This document shows positions 23,801 to 38,800 of a DNA stretch of 60,000 nucleotides, one piece after another. Both the position numbers and the translations under genes were made by a program. Source of the stretch: Owenia fusiformis (Eukaryota; Annelida; Polychaeta; Sabellida; Oweniidae); contig CAIIXF020000001.1 of assembly GCA_903813345.2 (NCBI GenBank), forward strand, positions 3,164,001 through 3,224,000, in the 5' to 3' direction. Numbering within the stretch: the stretch's first letter is position 1; each line of letters starts with the position of its first letter. The notes beneath the pieces are model-generated. The model worked only from the letters and a program-made list of their open reading frames with translations. It had not been told where the DNA came from and did no database searches.

Positions 23801-26800
23801 AATGCAAAATATAGTCAGACAGACAATCTTAGTTTCAATTAAACAGATAAAATCAATATGTCATACTAATAAACTTTCCAAAAGCTGATAAATGAGTAGA
23901 TAATCTGTTGTAAACTTCAAAAATATCAAAATCTAATATTTTTGTTGACCCCTGTTAAACCCCTCAATAATAAAGAAACGGTAATGTTGACAGGTCCTCA
24001 ACAGATGAAAATGTATATAGGAATATATGTTTTATCATTTAAACATCAAAACAATTGGCGGATCAACAAAAAACAAGATGATGTTAAAAGAAAATGAACT
24101 GTAAATGGAATCATTGTTTTTAATCATTTTGAATGCACAATATAATCAGACAGACGATTTTATTTTCAATTAAACAGATAAGATCAAAACGTCATACTAA
24201 TTAGAAAATGGCAACTTCACGGAGTAGCGAATCCCAACGAACACCATATAAATCATCAATATGTACAGTCACAATGTAATATTTACCATCTACTCTTTCC
24301 TTCAATAAATATTTTAGATCATTGTAACCATACTTTAAAGATGACTCTAAGTAATGGCGAATTTCTGCTCTAGTCGGATATTTTGAATTTTCAGAGGCAC
24401 AAATCCGAAAAACACTGCCATAATTGTGATCTACTCTGAAATTCCTTCAATTTGAGTATAATATAGCCATACTTTTAAGAGATCAGAAAATAATTGCAAA
24501 ATCCCGCATTAGACAGCCATTTTGAATTTTTGAGGCCCGAATCAGAAAAACGCTACAATATTTGCAATCTACTCTAAATTGCCTTTCATTTGAGTATAAT
24601 AAAGCTACACTTCAAAAACATCTCAAAATTAATGCAAATTTGTGTTTTCCCAACCCAATTACGGCCCCTGGGCATCAGGGTGAAAAATCCAGGAAATATG
24701 TGAAATAGATAGATATCGTTGATATACTACCAATATTTCAAATAATTATGTTTCTTATTTTGGTTTAAAATGAAAAACATAAGATTTTTGCGAAAAATTC
24801 CCGCCATTTTTAAACTGGCGGCCATCTTGAAAATTTTTTGTTGCGTATAACTATTCACCAATATACATCTTTCCACCTAATATGAAGAAAATCTGTCTAT
24901 TAGTATTCAAGTTATCTTCCGGACAGACGGACGGATTGACTGACTGACGGACTGACGGATGGAGGGCTTCACTCTATCCCTACTGAGCTTCGTTCGATGG
25001 GATAATAAACTTTCCAAAAGCCGATTAATGAGTAGATAATCTGTTGTAAACTTCAAAAATATCAAAATCTAATATTTTTGTTGACCCCTGTTAAACCCCT
25101 CAATAATAAGTAAACGGTAATGTTGACAGGTCCTCAACAGGTGAAAATGTATGTAGTAATATATGTTTTATCATTTAAACATATCAAAACAATTGGCGGA
25201 TCAACAAAAACAAGATGATGTTAAAAGAAAGTGAACTAAATGGAACCATTATTTTTAATCATTTTGAATGTAAAATATAATCAGACAAACGATCTTATTT
25301 TCAATTAAACAGATAAAATCAATAGGTCATACTAATAAGCTTCCCAAAAACCGATTCATTAGTAGATAATCCGTTGTAAACTTCAAAAATATCAAAATCT
25401 AATATTTTTTATTTTTGTGGACCCCTATCACACCCCTCATAATAAGTAAATGGTAATGTTGACAAGTGCTCAACAAGTGAAAACGTATGCAGGAATATAT
25501 GTTTCATCATTTGAACTCATCAAAACAATTGCAGGATGAACAGGAGGAAACAGCTTAATTAAGGCTTATCTGAAAAATTCCTTTATCCCTACAAGTGAAA
25601 GATTGCAATAAAAATAAATAAAAAACATACCTATTTCACAGTCAAGTCCAACAAAACCTTTAGGGCAGTCACACTCATAAGTGAGTAGAAGGTCACGACA
25701 GGTGCCGCCATGGAAGCATGGATCACTAGCACAGTAGTCAATATCTGAACAAAAGCATATAATGTTAAAGATTCAATCAGTTAGGCGTCCCTCATTTATT
25801 TATTCATAATGATGGCGAGCAGAGATATATATTGTATATTTGCATGATGTTACAAAGGAGCAAACAGAGCTATTCTCACACATGATTTAAATATTAGCCT
25901 ATTTTAAGGATATAAGATAGCAAGCTTAATCTTCTTACCTCCATCACATGTTCCCCCAGTGAAACCAGGCATACAGTCACATGAAAAGCTTGCTATCATA
26001 TTATGACAAGTTCCACCATTCCTGCATGGCTTTTCAGCACACTCATCAATATCTGCAATAAAAAGGACATATTCTCTAGATTATTTATATTTCGAATGAT
26101 TCACAATTACCAGATAATACTGTGCATGATGTTAACAGCTGAAACACATGACTGGTTTTGGGCAAATATGATATTTTTTGCTTAGAAATGGAATCAGATA
26201 AAATACCTAAAGATCATTTCAAGATATTTCAAAATAGTTATCTAAAATCAACTCAAAGAACAAAATCCTTAAAATCTTTTGCTTTTTAGTAATATAATTA
26301 ATAAACTGTAATAAACTGTTTCAACAGCATTAATCAACTAACATTTATTAAGGTCTTTGTTAATATATTCTTAAGATTACTCAATATCAATTTTAGGGTT
26401 ATCTATATCCATATATTTTTGATGTTTATTATATCTACATACAACCTTCTGCATTTTATGCAATTTACTAATAGTCTCAAGAAAATAAATAATTGAGAAA
26501 ATATCAAAAAGTATAAATAGTAGCTTCTGACTTCATGTACATGTATGAAGATATACCTTGTTCACAGTCCTTCCCTGCATAACCTCGTTGGCAGGCGCAT
26601 CTATAGTCCTTCTCCATATCTATACAAGTACCATTATGCCTGCATGGGTACGGGAAACAGTCATCCTCAAGATCTTGAAACACACATATGTAATCCAAAC
26701 TACTTGACATAGAAATTTACAAATAACAAGCATTAACGTGAAAATGTCACGACTGGGTTGAAAATGGTTACATGAAAGTCATACAGTTTAGTTACTTACT

Positions 26801-29800
26801 GCTGACCACAAATTTCACTTTCGGCTATAACAGTATGTCACCACTTCTTTGTTGAAATTTTCCTATTTAAATTGTCTTATTTTACCTTTTTCACATTGTG
26901 GTCCACTGAAGCCTTCTCTACATGCGCAGTAAAATCTATCTGGCAAATTCTCACAAGTTGCACCATTGAGGCATGGATCACTTTCACACTCATCAATATC
27001 TAATTTTGCAAAGAAAAGCTGCTTACATATCATTAAAACATTTTTATAATCAAACAATATAAAAATAAAAAAACTAGTCTTCTGTAATGCGATTGATTAT
27101 GAATACACACATTGATTAGCTACATGTATGTTTGAACTAATAATGAACATATTCACACACAAAATTAGCTCAACTGTCCTTAAGAATCCAGAGTGGGTTA
27201 TTAAAGGTCGTATTGTTTATCTAACAGTAAAATATGACATATACAGTATTTACCAATATTGCATGTTGATCCTAAAAACCCTTGAGTGCAATTACAGGTG
27301 AATTTTCCTACGAGATCTATACAGGTTGCATTATTGAGACAAGGGCCTGAAGCACACTCATCAGTCTCTGTAAGAAAATGTGCATTCCTTGAGTCCAAAA
27401 TCACAAAATGATACATTAATAGAAGTTCAATGTAGGTTTATTATATGCAACCATTCCTAAACTACATGTTTGGTTTTCACTTTTTCCACAAAACCAAGAA
27501 ATAGTATTTGATTAAAACATTACTGAGGGTGTTCAATGGGCAATAGACCCCTAAAGGAGGCAAAACAGAGAATAAAAACACAAAACAATACTAAAGAAAG
27601 ATAATATTACACATCTGTAGGATCAATATTACAGAGACTATTGTTTTAAAGATAGTACAGACCTGCTTCACAGTTTTTGCCAGAGTACCCACGTGGGCAG
27701 CTACAGCTATAGTCACCAACCAAGTCCCTACACCTGGCACCTCTCTGGCATTTATTTGGTACACAGTCATTAATATCTAAAATGAAGTGTATTTCCATGT
27801 AAATCTTGCCGTATATTTCACTACAGTACCTGTATTGTATATCAAACAAAAATATAAACAAAAAGCCATACTTTCAATTCACTGAATGTTCTTTGACCAA
27901 TTAAATGAAGAGTATTCAAAATACAGTACTAAGAAATATCTATAATCAAACAATTTGTACATCTTGTCAGGCAATACTTACAGAACGATCCCAAAAAAGA
28001 ACTGCTCAAAAGTTAAATAATGTCTTGATCATCTATATAACAGTATCATTTTTGTAAAAATTATGCACACACTGTATATATACATGTATATTTCATTTTT
28101 CATATTGAAATTTTCAAAACTATACGTCTTAAGAAAATAGTTTCACCTTTATCATCTATAGATTCTAGTTTGAAAATAAGGTAGATAGCAGGGATAGTAA
28201 AAAGAAATTATTGCAATTTTGGCCGATTTTGTTTTTTAGGAGCACTCCTGTATTTGATGTAATTTGTTATTCAGACTTTAATTTACTAATTCTTTCATAG
28301 CGATCATATAACTGTATAATATTCCTGTAATAACATGTGTAAAAGGCTGATATGTTTCATGCTTTTTAAAAATCAAATATTTGAACTGCCCTTTATCCTA
28401 TTATAACATTTAATAGCCTATTATTTGCTCAAAAGTAATTTCATCAATATATTGCCTTATATTTTTTAATATTTCTACAATTCATATTCATTTGTATTCA
28501 GACTTACTAGTTTCACAGTGTTTCCCAGTGTACCCTTTAATACACTGACAGGTGTAAGACCCCGTTCTGCTCACACAGGTAGCCTTATTTCTACATGGAT
28601 TAGATTTTCTGTTGCCAAGGCTATCCTGGGTACAAAGGTCAATTGCGTCCATAGCTAAATTAAAATAAAGGATCTGGTTTATCAAAACAAGTCTATGAAT
28701 ATACATCATACACAGGCAGCTAGCTACAGGGGAAACTGAAAAAAAACTGTATTTCAATCTTTAATAGAGACAACTGAATCATATCACAAAACTTAAACTG
28801 TATATAATTTATAAGCAAAGTTTCAACATCAAGACATTTCCAGAAATGTATAATCAAAAGACATTCACCTTCTGGCAATAAAACACTGTGATACAGTGAC
28901 TTTGCTTGGAGGTATCATAGCTAAGGTTCATGTACACAGCAATATGTATTGGCACACTCAGCAATATGATCACCTCAACCTAGATCCCAAAATGCTCATG
29001 GTATGATGAGGTGAGGGAGAAACCCATGGCAAAACCCTTGTAGGACATGAAAAGGTTCTACTTACGTATTTCACATTTTAGTCCTCCCCATTGTGATGTA
29101 CATGTACACTTAAAGTTTCCTGGTAAATCTTGGCACTGACCACGATTTAGACATGGGTTAGGTGAGCATTCATTAGCAACATCTAATAACATGGAGTAAT
29201 ATGTTAGTGAATGTAATCACAACTTATATAATTTGACTCATAATAAACAAGTTGTATCAGTGTATAACTCATGTTAAAGTTAAAGTGTAAAACTTGCTAA
29301 AAAGTCGTATAATGTAAAACTCATATTACAGAAAGTGTAAGAGTGTTAAACTCAACAATCAACAATGTATAACAGTGTAAAAGTTTTAACTAGTGTACAT
29401 GTAAAAGGGCCTTACCTCTTTCACAGTGAGTACCAGAGACACCTGGAGGGCAATCACAAGTATACCTGTTTACCCCATCAACACACTTTGCACCATTTTG
29501 ACATGGGTTACTGCGACATTCTTGGACATCTAGAAAATCCAGACTTGAAAATGACTTGATCCAAATACAATGTGTTAATGTCAAAGATTTGTATTCATGA
29601 AGCTATGAATTTAATATTTTGAACACATTCTCTTTAAAGGAATATTCCTTGCCAGACCCTTTCTCTCTTGATATGGTAGCTATAATCATATATATAGTTT
29701 CCATATTTAGCAAAACATGGGAAAATGTTTAATATGGTCAATATTGATCATTTAAAAATCTAGTGCTTGCCCTTATAAAAAATTCAACCTTGAAAGTCCG

Positions 29801-32800
29801 AATTTAAACCGTTGCACAATCATTGATCCGATCATTTATGCAACCATGTCAACCGTTACAATGCAACCATTACAATTTTGGTTGTAAACTCATTGAAAAT
29901 TTTCAATCATATGTAACCATTGTAAACGCTTGACAATTTTGATTGAATTTCTTGCAACCGTTTCAATCGATTGCAACCCTTTAAACCTATGGCAATATTA
30001 TCTCAATACAACATAAAATAATTATATTGCTCTTTAAAATATATATTTCAAATGTATGTATTTCATGCATACATGTCAGAATTTAAATTTTTTTGATCAA
30101 AAAGATATTTAAAGTATTGAAATAGTTTAGTAAACTTGTCTTGTGAATGAAAATATATTGAACCAATTTCCATCTAACCTTGAAGGATGGTGATTGTCCC
30201 ACTCACATGTATATTATCTAGATAACAGCAATGCTAAGGCATAGCAAATCCCCTCGCTGTCATGACAATCATTTTTACAAAATCCCTTCACTGCTTTTTA
30301 AGTTATTGCAAAAACATTTGAAATAATTTTGATTGGGTCAAGTCTTGAATTTTACAAATTCAGACACTTATACTTCACCTTCACCTGAGTAATTATCACA
30401 ATTATAAAGGAGGGAAGATCTGTCTGGAAGAAATCCTTCAATCAGAAAATAATCTGTTTATTGATTTGATATTTTTGATTTGATAGAGAAAATGCAATCA
30501 GACATTACAGGATGTGTTTAAATAATTAAGTCAATAAGCATAACTTAAAAAATTCTGATTACAGAAAGTCTCAGTCTCTTTAGTTTGACAAGAGTCTGCT
30601 TTGAAGGATGTGTCTAAAGAAACTTTATTAATCCATTAATCCATAAACAAAACAAAACAAAAATAATTCGGCAAGGCAAAACAAACCTTATAACAGAGAG
30701 ACTCTCAGTTTGATTAGAGTCTGCTATAAAGGAAGCATCCTATGTAATTTAATTATTCCATACACAAAACATGATAAATAATTTGCCAAAGAAAATTTCC
30801 TATATTTTCTTCCAGATTTTTCCAAGTTGAGAGTTTTGAAAAATAAGCCCTGTTTTTTTTTATTTTTTAATCATTGACACATATTATTTAAACTGAAAAC
30901 AAGTTTCAGTACAAATGCTATGCCCTAGTGAATACAGTGAAGCCATGAACTTTCAATTTATTGAATGCCCATGGTAAAAAGAACTAAATAAAAATGAAAT
31001 AAAAAATTCTGAAATTAGTATTTGCAGTTTCATATATTTGCTATTTGAGATTTCTCAGCACTTATTAAAGTAATTCAATAAAGAAATAAACCCTCAAAAA
31101 TCTGAAAACCCTTTTTAAATTTCCCCCCCCCCCCTCTGCATGAAATAGAGAAAAAAAATATATATAGTATAACACAATATGAAAATAAATATAACAGAAA
31201 CTAGGAATATGAACCCTATTTCTGGTCAAGCATTTTAATTAGCTGTTCAACCGTTTTAATTAGCTGTTCAACCGTTTTAATTAGCTGTTCAACCGTTTTA
31301 ATTGGCTGTTTAAGCATTCTGATTTGCCTAAACCCATGAGAATATCAACATGTAGTAGATATTGTTGTGTTGAGCATTGTTATTAAACATATTTGCCAAG
31401 AAAGAACATGGTAATTAAATCTGTTGAGAATAATGTGAATCAAAATCGTTCTCTTGTTTGTATTTTTTAAATTTTAGTGAGCCATACATTTGATATTAGG
31501 TGTTAACTACACATGTATGGATACATTTGAAGACCCATTTTGCTGTGGGGGGGGGGGCTGGCTACTGGCCTGTTCATTGTATATAAACTTTTGTGGGGGT
31601 CCTAAGCTAAACCCTCTGATATCAATATGTTCCCATACCGATCTATCATACTGCATCAATATGATCCCATACCAATCTATTTGTATATCATGGGTGTAGC
31701 AATAATTCATCTACCTTGTCTAAATTTTACTGAAATTATTAATTCAGATGTTTTCCAGTTGAAATTATATGTTTGTATTATTTTGTACATCATATCCTGC
31801 TTCTTTTGATCATCAGTCTGATCATGAACAAAAACCATTGTGTCTCATCTTGTGATTTTGTTAAGTTTAAAGGAAATCTTAAGATGTTCCTTGGTCAATT
31901 TCTTAATCAAATTAGAATTTTGCTCAATTCTTTTCATAATTAACATAATTTTGGCAATATCTGATAAAGGGAAATAAACACTAAATATGGTACTTTTAAT
32001 TTGTGTAAATAATGTAAATGACAGAGAACATAAATTATCATATGCCATTGAGTGGAAAACTAGTCTGGTATCGCATTCCTAAATTCGTACTGGAGAAAGA
32101 AACATATTAACATGAATTAAGTTATTTACTATAATAAACATGCATGTATGCTTGCAGAAAGAATATCCTAATATACTATTGTTTAATAGAGGTCGGTTCG
32201 AATCCTTACTTAAAGATAATTTTAATTCAGGTAAAATGATAATTTATTGGAACGATACTAATTCAGGATGGTTGCAGGGGTTGAACTATGTAATCATTGA
32301 ACAAAACAAATTGCAACCATTTACATTTCAATGTGAAATGGTTGCAGTTTACAATGATTGCAGATTACAATGATTGTATTGAAACGGTTGCGCAGTCGTT
32401 GAAAAAGAGTTGACTTCGCTTGGTTGAACACAATGGTTGCACAATGATTGCTTATCATCGTACAATGGTTTTTCCTTTGATCTTGGTAGTTGAAACAATC
32501 ATTATTCAATGATTGGTGGAAACGGTTTAAATTCGGACTTTCAAGGTTGAATTTTTTATAAGGGTATTTCCAGTGAGCTGCCATCTTTTAAGATTTCTTG
32601 CAGGAAGTGATGTCATCAACTCTCAACTTCTATAACCTTGCCCATAACAGTATAGGAAAGTAGCACAAAATCACTTCTAGACAAGTGATCATTACTTTCC
32701 GTGCAAAAATATTTTCAGGGCTTGTCAACTTAGAATAAAGAAGAGATTTTCAGAAGGATTAAATAAGATACAAAGTTGAAAAAGAATATTTAGCTGGTTT

Positions 32801-35800
32801 TGCAATTCTTAATAGCTCCTCACCTAATGCTATATGCAAAGTTGAGAGTCGATGACATCACTTCCTGTGTGAAATTTTAAAAGATGGCAGCTTTACTGGA
32901 ATTGAGCATCACATTTCTAAGTGATCAAATTGGACCATATCAAAACATTTTTGCGTTTTTTGCTAAACATGGCAAGCATATATATGGTTATAGCTACCAT
33001 ATGAGGAGAGAGATGGTTTGGGAGTCCTGGGAGTAGATGACTTTTCACCCAAGTGAATATGTTTTGATATTCAACTGTCCGAAATGGCACCCAAAGGTTC
33101 ACATTCTAATCAAAAGAAGCAAAAGTAGCTCCATAATTATTTGGTATTACTTGGTATCAGAGATTTTCCTTAACTTTCCCTCCATGGTCTTACAAGCCTT
33201 ATATCACATCACATAACATTCAAAATAGCAGAAAATAGTAAGTTACGTAGATTCCTCTATGATCCTATAAGCTTTATATGGAACTATCACATTGATTACC
33301 ATGTGACCAAATACCATCTCTGAACTTTGGGGAATCCCCCTCTGCATTTTAATAGGTTTTCTTATATCACATGTTTAATAAAGCACTTGGATTAAATTCA
33401 TATGGCACAACAATTAAAAAAGTGTCTTTACAATTCCTTATCAGTACAATAACTACATGTCACTAAACAAAAAATATGGTACATGACAAAAGAATACTGT
33501 AAGTAACACCACTGTATGTAACACTGCTGTCCTCGTTATATTTTCAAATTCTGTTCAAAATATCTGTTTTCTTTGATGATGGAAAATGGTATATTGTGGC
33601 AAAACGTGATTTCAATTGATCTAAATTAGTATTTTATACAATACCTGGGTACAAGAGATTAATACTTGCACAGAATTAGCGCTGATGGGGTTGCATGAAA
33701 TGAGAACTAAGCGATTAAAGAGTTGGTACGTCTGTCATTTTGGCAATGGAATGTGACATCCCCATTGTCCCATTGTCAGGAGGTTCCTGTGTGATCTTGC
33801 TGTTCACATCCAAAAGATGAGTAAAAGCATTTCATTGTTGCCAAAAAACAATTGATAGAATGACTTAAGGCTGCCCATCGTTGAGGCTACTAACAGCAAA
33901 TGATGAACTTACATGTATTTTCCTTGCCCATTAATATCAAATGAAAATATGTTTCTTACTTGAAGAACAAGTTGTTCCTGAATATCCAGGGACACAGGTG
34001 CAGGTAAACTTCCCTTCTGTATTTTGACATTTTGCACCATTCAGACACTTTCCAAGAAGACATTCATTCACATCTACAATATAAATATTCATCGTTTGAC
34101 TTCGCTTCTTAAAAGAAAGCTTCACTCTCAATTTACAATGAATATCTGAACTCGCCAAGCCTATCAAAGTTTGTTGTCGAATTAAGGATGACTTTCTATA
34201 TTTGATCATTTCCTCTGATGTCATTGCATAGTTAATGAGCATTGATTTAGCACATACTTCTCTCAGCTTGGTTGAAATTGGTTGAGAAAAGGTCAGCACA
34301 GTAGAATAGATTTAAAATAATTTATGACCTTGGGTGTCACGGGCATAGGTCATGGGGGCAGAGCTGCTTAACTGTAATAAAGTCTTTACTAGGTAGAGGG
34401 TAGTTTATAACTAGACTCTGCGTACAGGATATACGAGGGGTGATTCAAAAGTAATGGACAAACTTTTATAGGCATACTAAATTTCACCCAATCAGGCTAA
34501 TTTTTTCACAGTGAATAGATCAATCAATTCTCTACTTTGTGTCGAATTCTCATATAAATGCATTTGAAATTGTTTCAGCTATGCGTAACCATGGTAACAA
34601 GGGTAAGCATGGGTGGAATTGGTTTTTTAATGATAATTGAATGTTTTTGTCATTTTTGCTTGATTTCGTTTTGATGACTCAATTACCACACATGATATGT
34701 CTAACAAGCATGGTAATGTAATTGTCAAGCAAGACTCACATGCCCATGTGTTTGCTGTTGAGTTCTAAATTCAGCAACCAATTGTGCTATGACATCACAA
34801 TGATATTTCTAAGACAGGCACTTCAAAAGAAAAGGAAAGACACAAGAGACAATCGTTTGTTACACATGGACAATGCCCCAGTACACAGGTCCAAGCTAGT
34901 TCAGGATTCTCTTGCAGCATTCATGGACATGCCTCAACTTCCACATGCTCCATATAGCCCTGATACTGCTCCTTGTGATTTCTATCTTTTTCCCACCCTT
35001 AAGATGGCATTAAAGGGACAATCCTTTCAGACATTAGCTGAGCTGGAAATGGCTGTACAAAAACAGCTGAACACCATGGCTGCTGATGGATTTGGGCATG
35101 TGTTCTCTGCATGGGTGCGCCGACAGAAGAAAGTAATTGAACTTGGAGGAGAATACATTGAGGATTGAATATACAAGTAATTCAAATGGATGATCATCAG
35201 GAATAATAAGGAATGATATGGATCATTATTGAACTTACTGCGATATGCTTTTCATATACATCTTGCATTGCAAAATATATTGCACCAGCAAACTTTTCAT
35301 TGAAAATCCATTTGTTATTATGATGAAAATAGCTTTAAAATGGATTCCGGGTGTATGCACCATGATCCAAGAGAAGTGCTCTATCTCAAAATGTATTTGC
35401 ATTTAGTTAATAAAATTTTAACATCTAATAGATAATTGATTAATCTTTATTTGTACAAATCTGGTAAAGGTAAGCGTGCCTATAAAATTTTGTCCATTAC
35501 TTTTGAATCACCCCTCGTATAAACATCACCTTGGTAAAATCATTTTGATATGAAATTAAAATTTGTTTAAATGAAGTTGACTCCCCATATGATCCAAACA
35601 ATGTATTTACAAGTATACATTTCTTATAAAATCAACTAATGATATGATAGTTATTGTACCTTTCTCACATAGTTTGCCCTCCCAAGCAGCTGAACATGAA
35701 CAGGTAAAGCTGTTAACACCATCTTTACACCGTGCTCGATTTTTGCAGGGATTCGGTAGACAGTCATTGATATCTGAAAAACATATTTATATAATTATAT

Positions 35801-38800
35801 ACCTCCCTGCAAGTGCAATATTTAAGGATTTAAGACTATATATTTTTCACAAAGATTGAACAAAGGAGACACTATGACATATCTTATGTGCTTCTTAAAT
35901 GTTTTAGCATTTTTTTGAAAAAAAATGAAAAAAAATGTTTTTCTATGTTTATCTTTTCTAAATATGCTAAACTTTTAAAATAAACCATTGTTAACCCTTT
36001 GAGTGCCGGGGGTTTTTGGAATTGTTATGACGTCAAAATGCCACAGAATTACGACTAATATTGATGAAAAATGTCGATTTTTATGTTTTTGCCACTCCAT
36101 GATATTTCTTCTACTGGTATCTATCTTGATGATATTGCAAGTGTTAAAATGCTTTATTCTCACTTTTAGTTACTATGGTAACATGTTGAACGTCACTTAA
36201 TCAATACATATTTCAGTTCTTAGAGGGGTTTTATAGCTAAAATTAACATTGGAAATATCGCACGATTGAAAGAAAAAAACTTTGAAAACTAAACGTAATT
36301 ACTTTTAATAATGGCAATTATTGTTTCTTGCGCAACACATTTGGCGTAGCTTATTAAATATTTTAAGACAATAATTCAAATTAAAATATGATACAAATAT
36401 TTATCCTCTTTCTTTTATTATTCCTTCTTTCAAATTAAAGAAATTGAGCATATACGAACAATACACATGCTATGCACAAAAACAATGAATAAATATACAA
36501 TATCAGGATAATTCAAATTCATACAAATTCAGGATAACTTTAATTGGCTGAACATTTGTGATGTGTATAATGAACCATGGTTTAATTATGAAAGCCTTCT
36601 TGTATTGTACTTGTTTGTATAAATCGTAAACGTGAAGCTAGTACCATGCGAAACAAGTGACCAACAAAAGCCACATCTTATACATTACGTTATAAACGAA
36701 TCATGTCAATATGCTAGTCTGTTAGTATTTTCAGCACACATGGTGTCTGCAACAGTCCAAGTGAAGACCCTTGGCACACTTGGCGAATGCATTACGGAAT
36801 TTACGCCTCCTGCCTGCATCTTTATCACTCCAAATACAAACGCACCAGTCCTTTTCCCGCGTTCCAGGAAGATTCAGGACCCTCACGATCGGCTGGTCAA
36901 TGATGGATATCTACAACTAGGGAGGCGATGAAGGCCATGTGAAAGTCTAACCTTGAAAGCAGAGCTGCATTGTTTTCATTAGAAATTTTATTAGCATTGA
37001 GCAACATTCTCTGTATGATGTACACTTTCACTTTCTTCATGCTGGATATCTAGGGAGGCGATGACGGCCAGGTGAAAGTCTAACCTTACAAGCGGGGCTG
37101 GTTTTTTCCTTATAACTTTAAAAATAATCAATACTGCACTAATCCATTTTTATTTTCTGTTGAAAGTATACTGTGTGATATCTCAAACGTACTCAGACAA
37201 CCAATTTTACTTTGGATAAACAATATTCCAAATCAGCCTATAGCATTAAGTGATTTAAATGACTGATATCTCAAACGTACTCAGTCAACCAATTATACTT
37301 TTGATAAATTATTTAAATGACTGATTTGTTAATTACGAAAATAGATCGAACATAGTCTGATTCCATCCATCACCTGGTATGAATGAAAAAGTCATTTTTA
37401 TATCGTCCATGCTTCAACGTAGTGTAATACTTAAAATGATCAACACTGCTTTGCGCTAAACGCCGATCTCAAACGTACTCAGACAACCAATTTTACTTTG
37501 GGTAAACAATATTCAAAATTAGCCCATAGCATTAAATGATTTAAATGACTGATTGTTTTAATTATGACAATAGGCCGAACATAATCTGATTCCATCGTTT
37601 ATCAAGAAGATGTATCAATTATTAGTCAGTTAGTATGGCCAAAAGCATTGTCAACTATATTTCGAGATAATGTTTGCGATATGAAATCTGTGAAAGATTC
37701 AGTTAAAACAAAAGATTTTTCCTTGGGGGAGATAAGGGTAGTTACGGAAAATAGTAGAATGTTTGTCATTATCCACAAAAAAAACTTTAATAGTATCGTC
37801 CTAAAATGTTTTCTGCAATGAGGTACATGAAGGCATGCAGTTGATTATGCAAGTATTATAGAACCAAATACATGAAATAAAGTTTTCTTTGCGTGCAACT
37901 GCAACAGAGGTTTCAAGAATTTCTTGATAATATGAGTTTATTTCTCCATGTATTTGAATGAAGTTTGTTTGATGTACAAATCTTTCCTCGCCCAATGTTG
38001 AAGTACATTTGTACATTTTCAGATGGAAAAAGAATATCCCCGCTATTCTATAATACGAATTAAGGTGTAATAAATAGAAATGAACAAATATGTCAGCATT
38101 TTTCAATCTACGTGGATTCTGTAAAAGAACACGTAAGGTACGGTTTCAAAGTATACTGAAAAGGATATCTGCGTATACATTGATACATGCGCGGCCTTGA
38201 CAGAACAAACCTACTAACCCACATACGTGGGCTACTAACCTAGATACGTCTAGCTAATTTGCATAAAGTTGTAGCAGTCTGAATCCACTTTTTTGCTCGA
38301 AACTCGCTGTATAAAAAATGGAATTTATTAGTCTTTAACTCTGCCGTTGATTGACAGACTTCGAAAAAATAATACCATGGCTTTGCTCGGAAGTATAGCT
38401 TTCCGATGGTTCCACTTTTGTAATGACCAAATTGCGAGAAAATGGAGGAAATGGAGAGTAAAGGTGATTTCTCGAATGCCAAGTTTCACTTAAGAAATGC
38501 TGCGTTCTGATTGGCCGACTTTCTTGCAGTCCCAATCCACTTTAGCTCTCCAAACTCACGTTTTACAGAAATGACACTTATCGGTCTTTTCTCCGCCATT
38601 TTTCGATCGATTTCTAAAAGCATAATGTCATAGTGAAGCTTACATTGCCAGTTTCCAGATGGTATCACTTTTGAAGCGATCCACGTGCGAAAAGAAGGTA
38701 AAATTTGAGTGGGAAAAAGTTTCTCGATAATCGAAGATTCACTTTAGAAATACTGAGGAATCTGGCATTCTGATTGGTCAGTTTTCCTGCATTCTCAAGC

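Larger units (their letters stand above)
29770..32564. mobile_element. 2.8-kb foldback-type element with perfect 44-bp ends
   Basis: The first 44 bases (starting CCCTTATAAAAAATTCAACC) are repeated exactly inverted at the right end. Inside each end are many CAATGGTTG, AACGGTTG and CAATGATTG motifs, mostly as complements at the left and forward at the right. The interior has a 21-bp tandem repeat at 31235-31320 and no transposase frame. Confidence 0.75.
29640..33040. mobile_element. Long-inverted-repeat element split by a nested insertion
   Basis: The left arm (29640-29769, continuing at 32565-32630) matches the reverse complement of the right arm (about 32835-33040). Shared blocks are CATATATATG, TATGGTAGCTATAA, AGCTGCCATCTTTTAA and AGGAAGTGATGTCATC. 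The left arm is interrupted by the 2.8-kb element at 29770-32564. Without it the outer element would be about 0.6 kb. Confidence 0.65.

Noticed and set aside
23541-25560. CRISPR-like regular spacing of repeats
   Set aside because: Units are about 340 bp and contiguous, with no spacers, in a eukaryotic intron.
36632-36931. 99-codon frame on the plus strand
   Set aside because: No recognisable domain. It lies inside the piggyBac-like element next to duplicated non-coding repeats.
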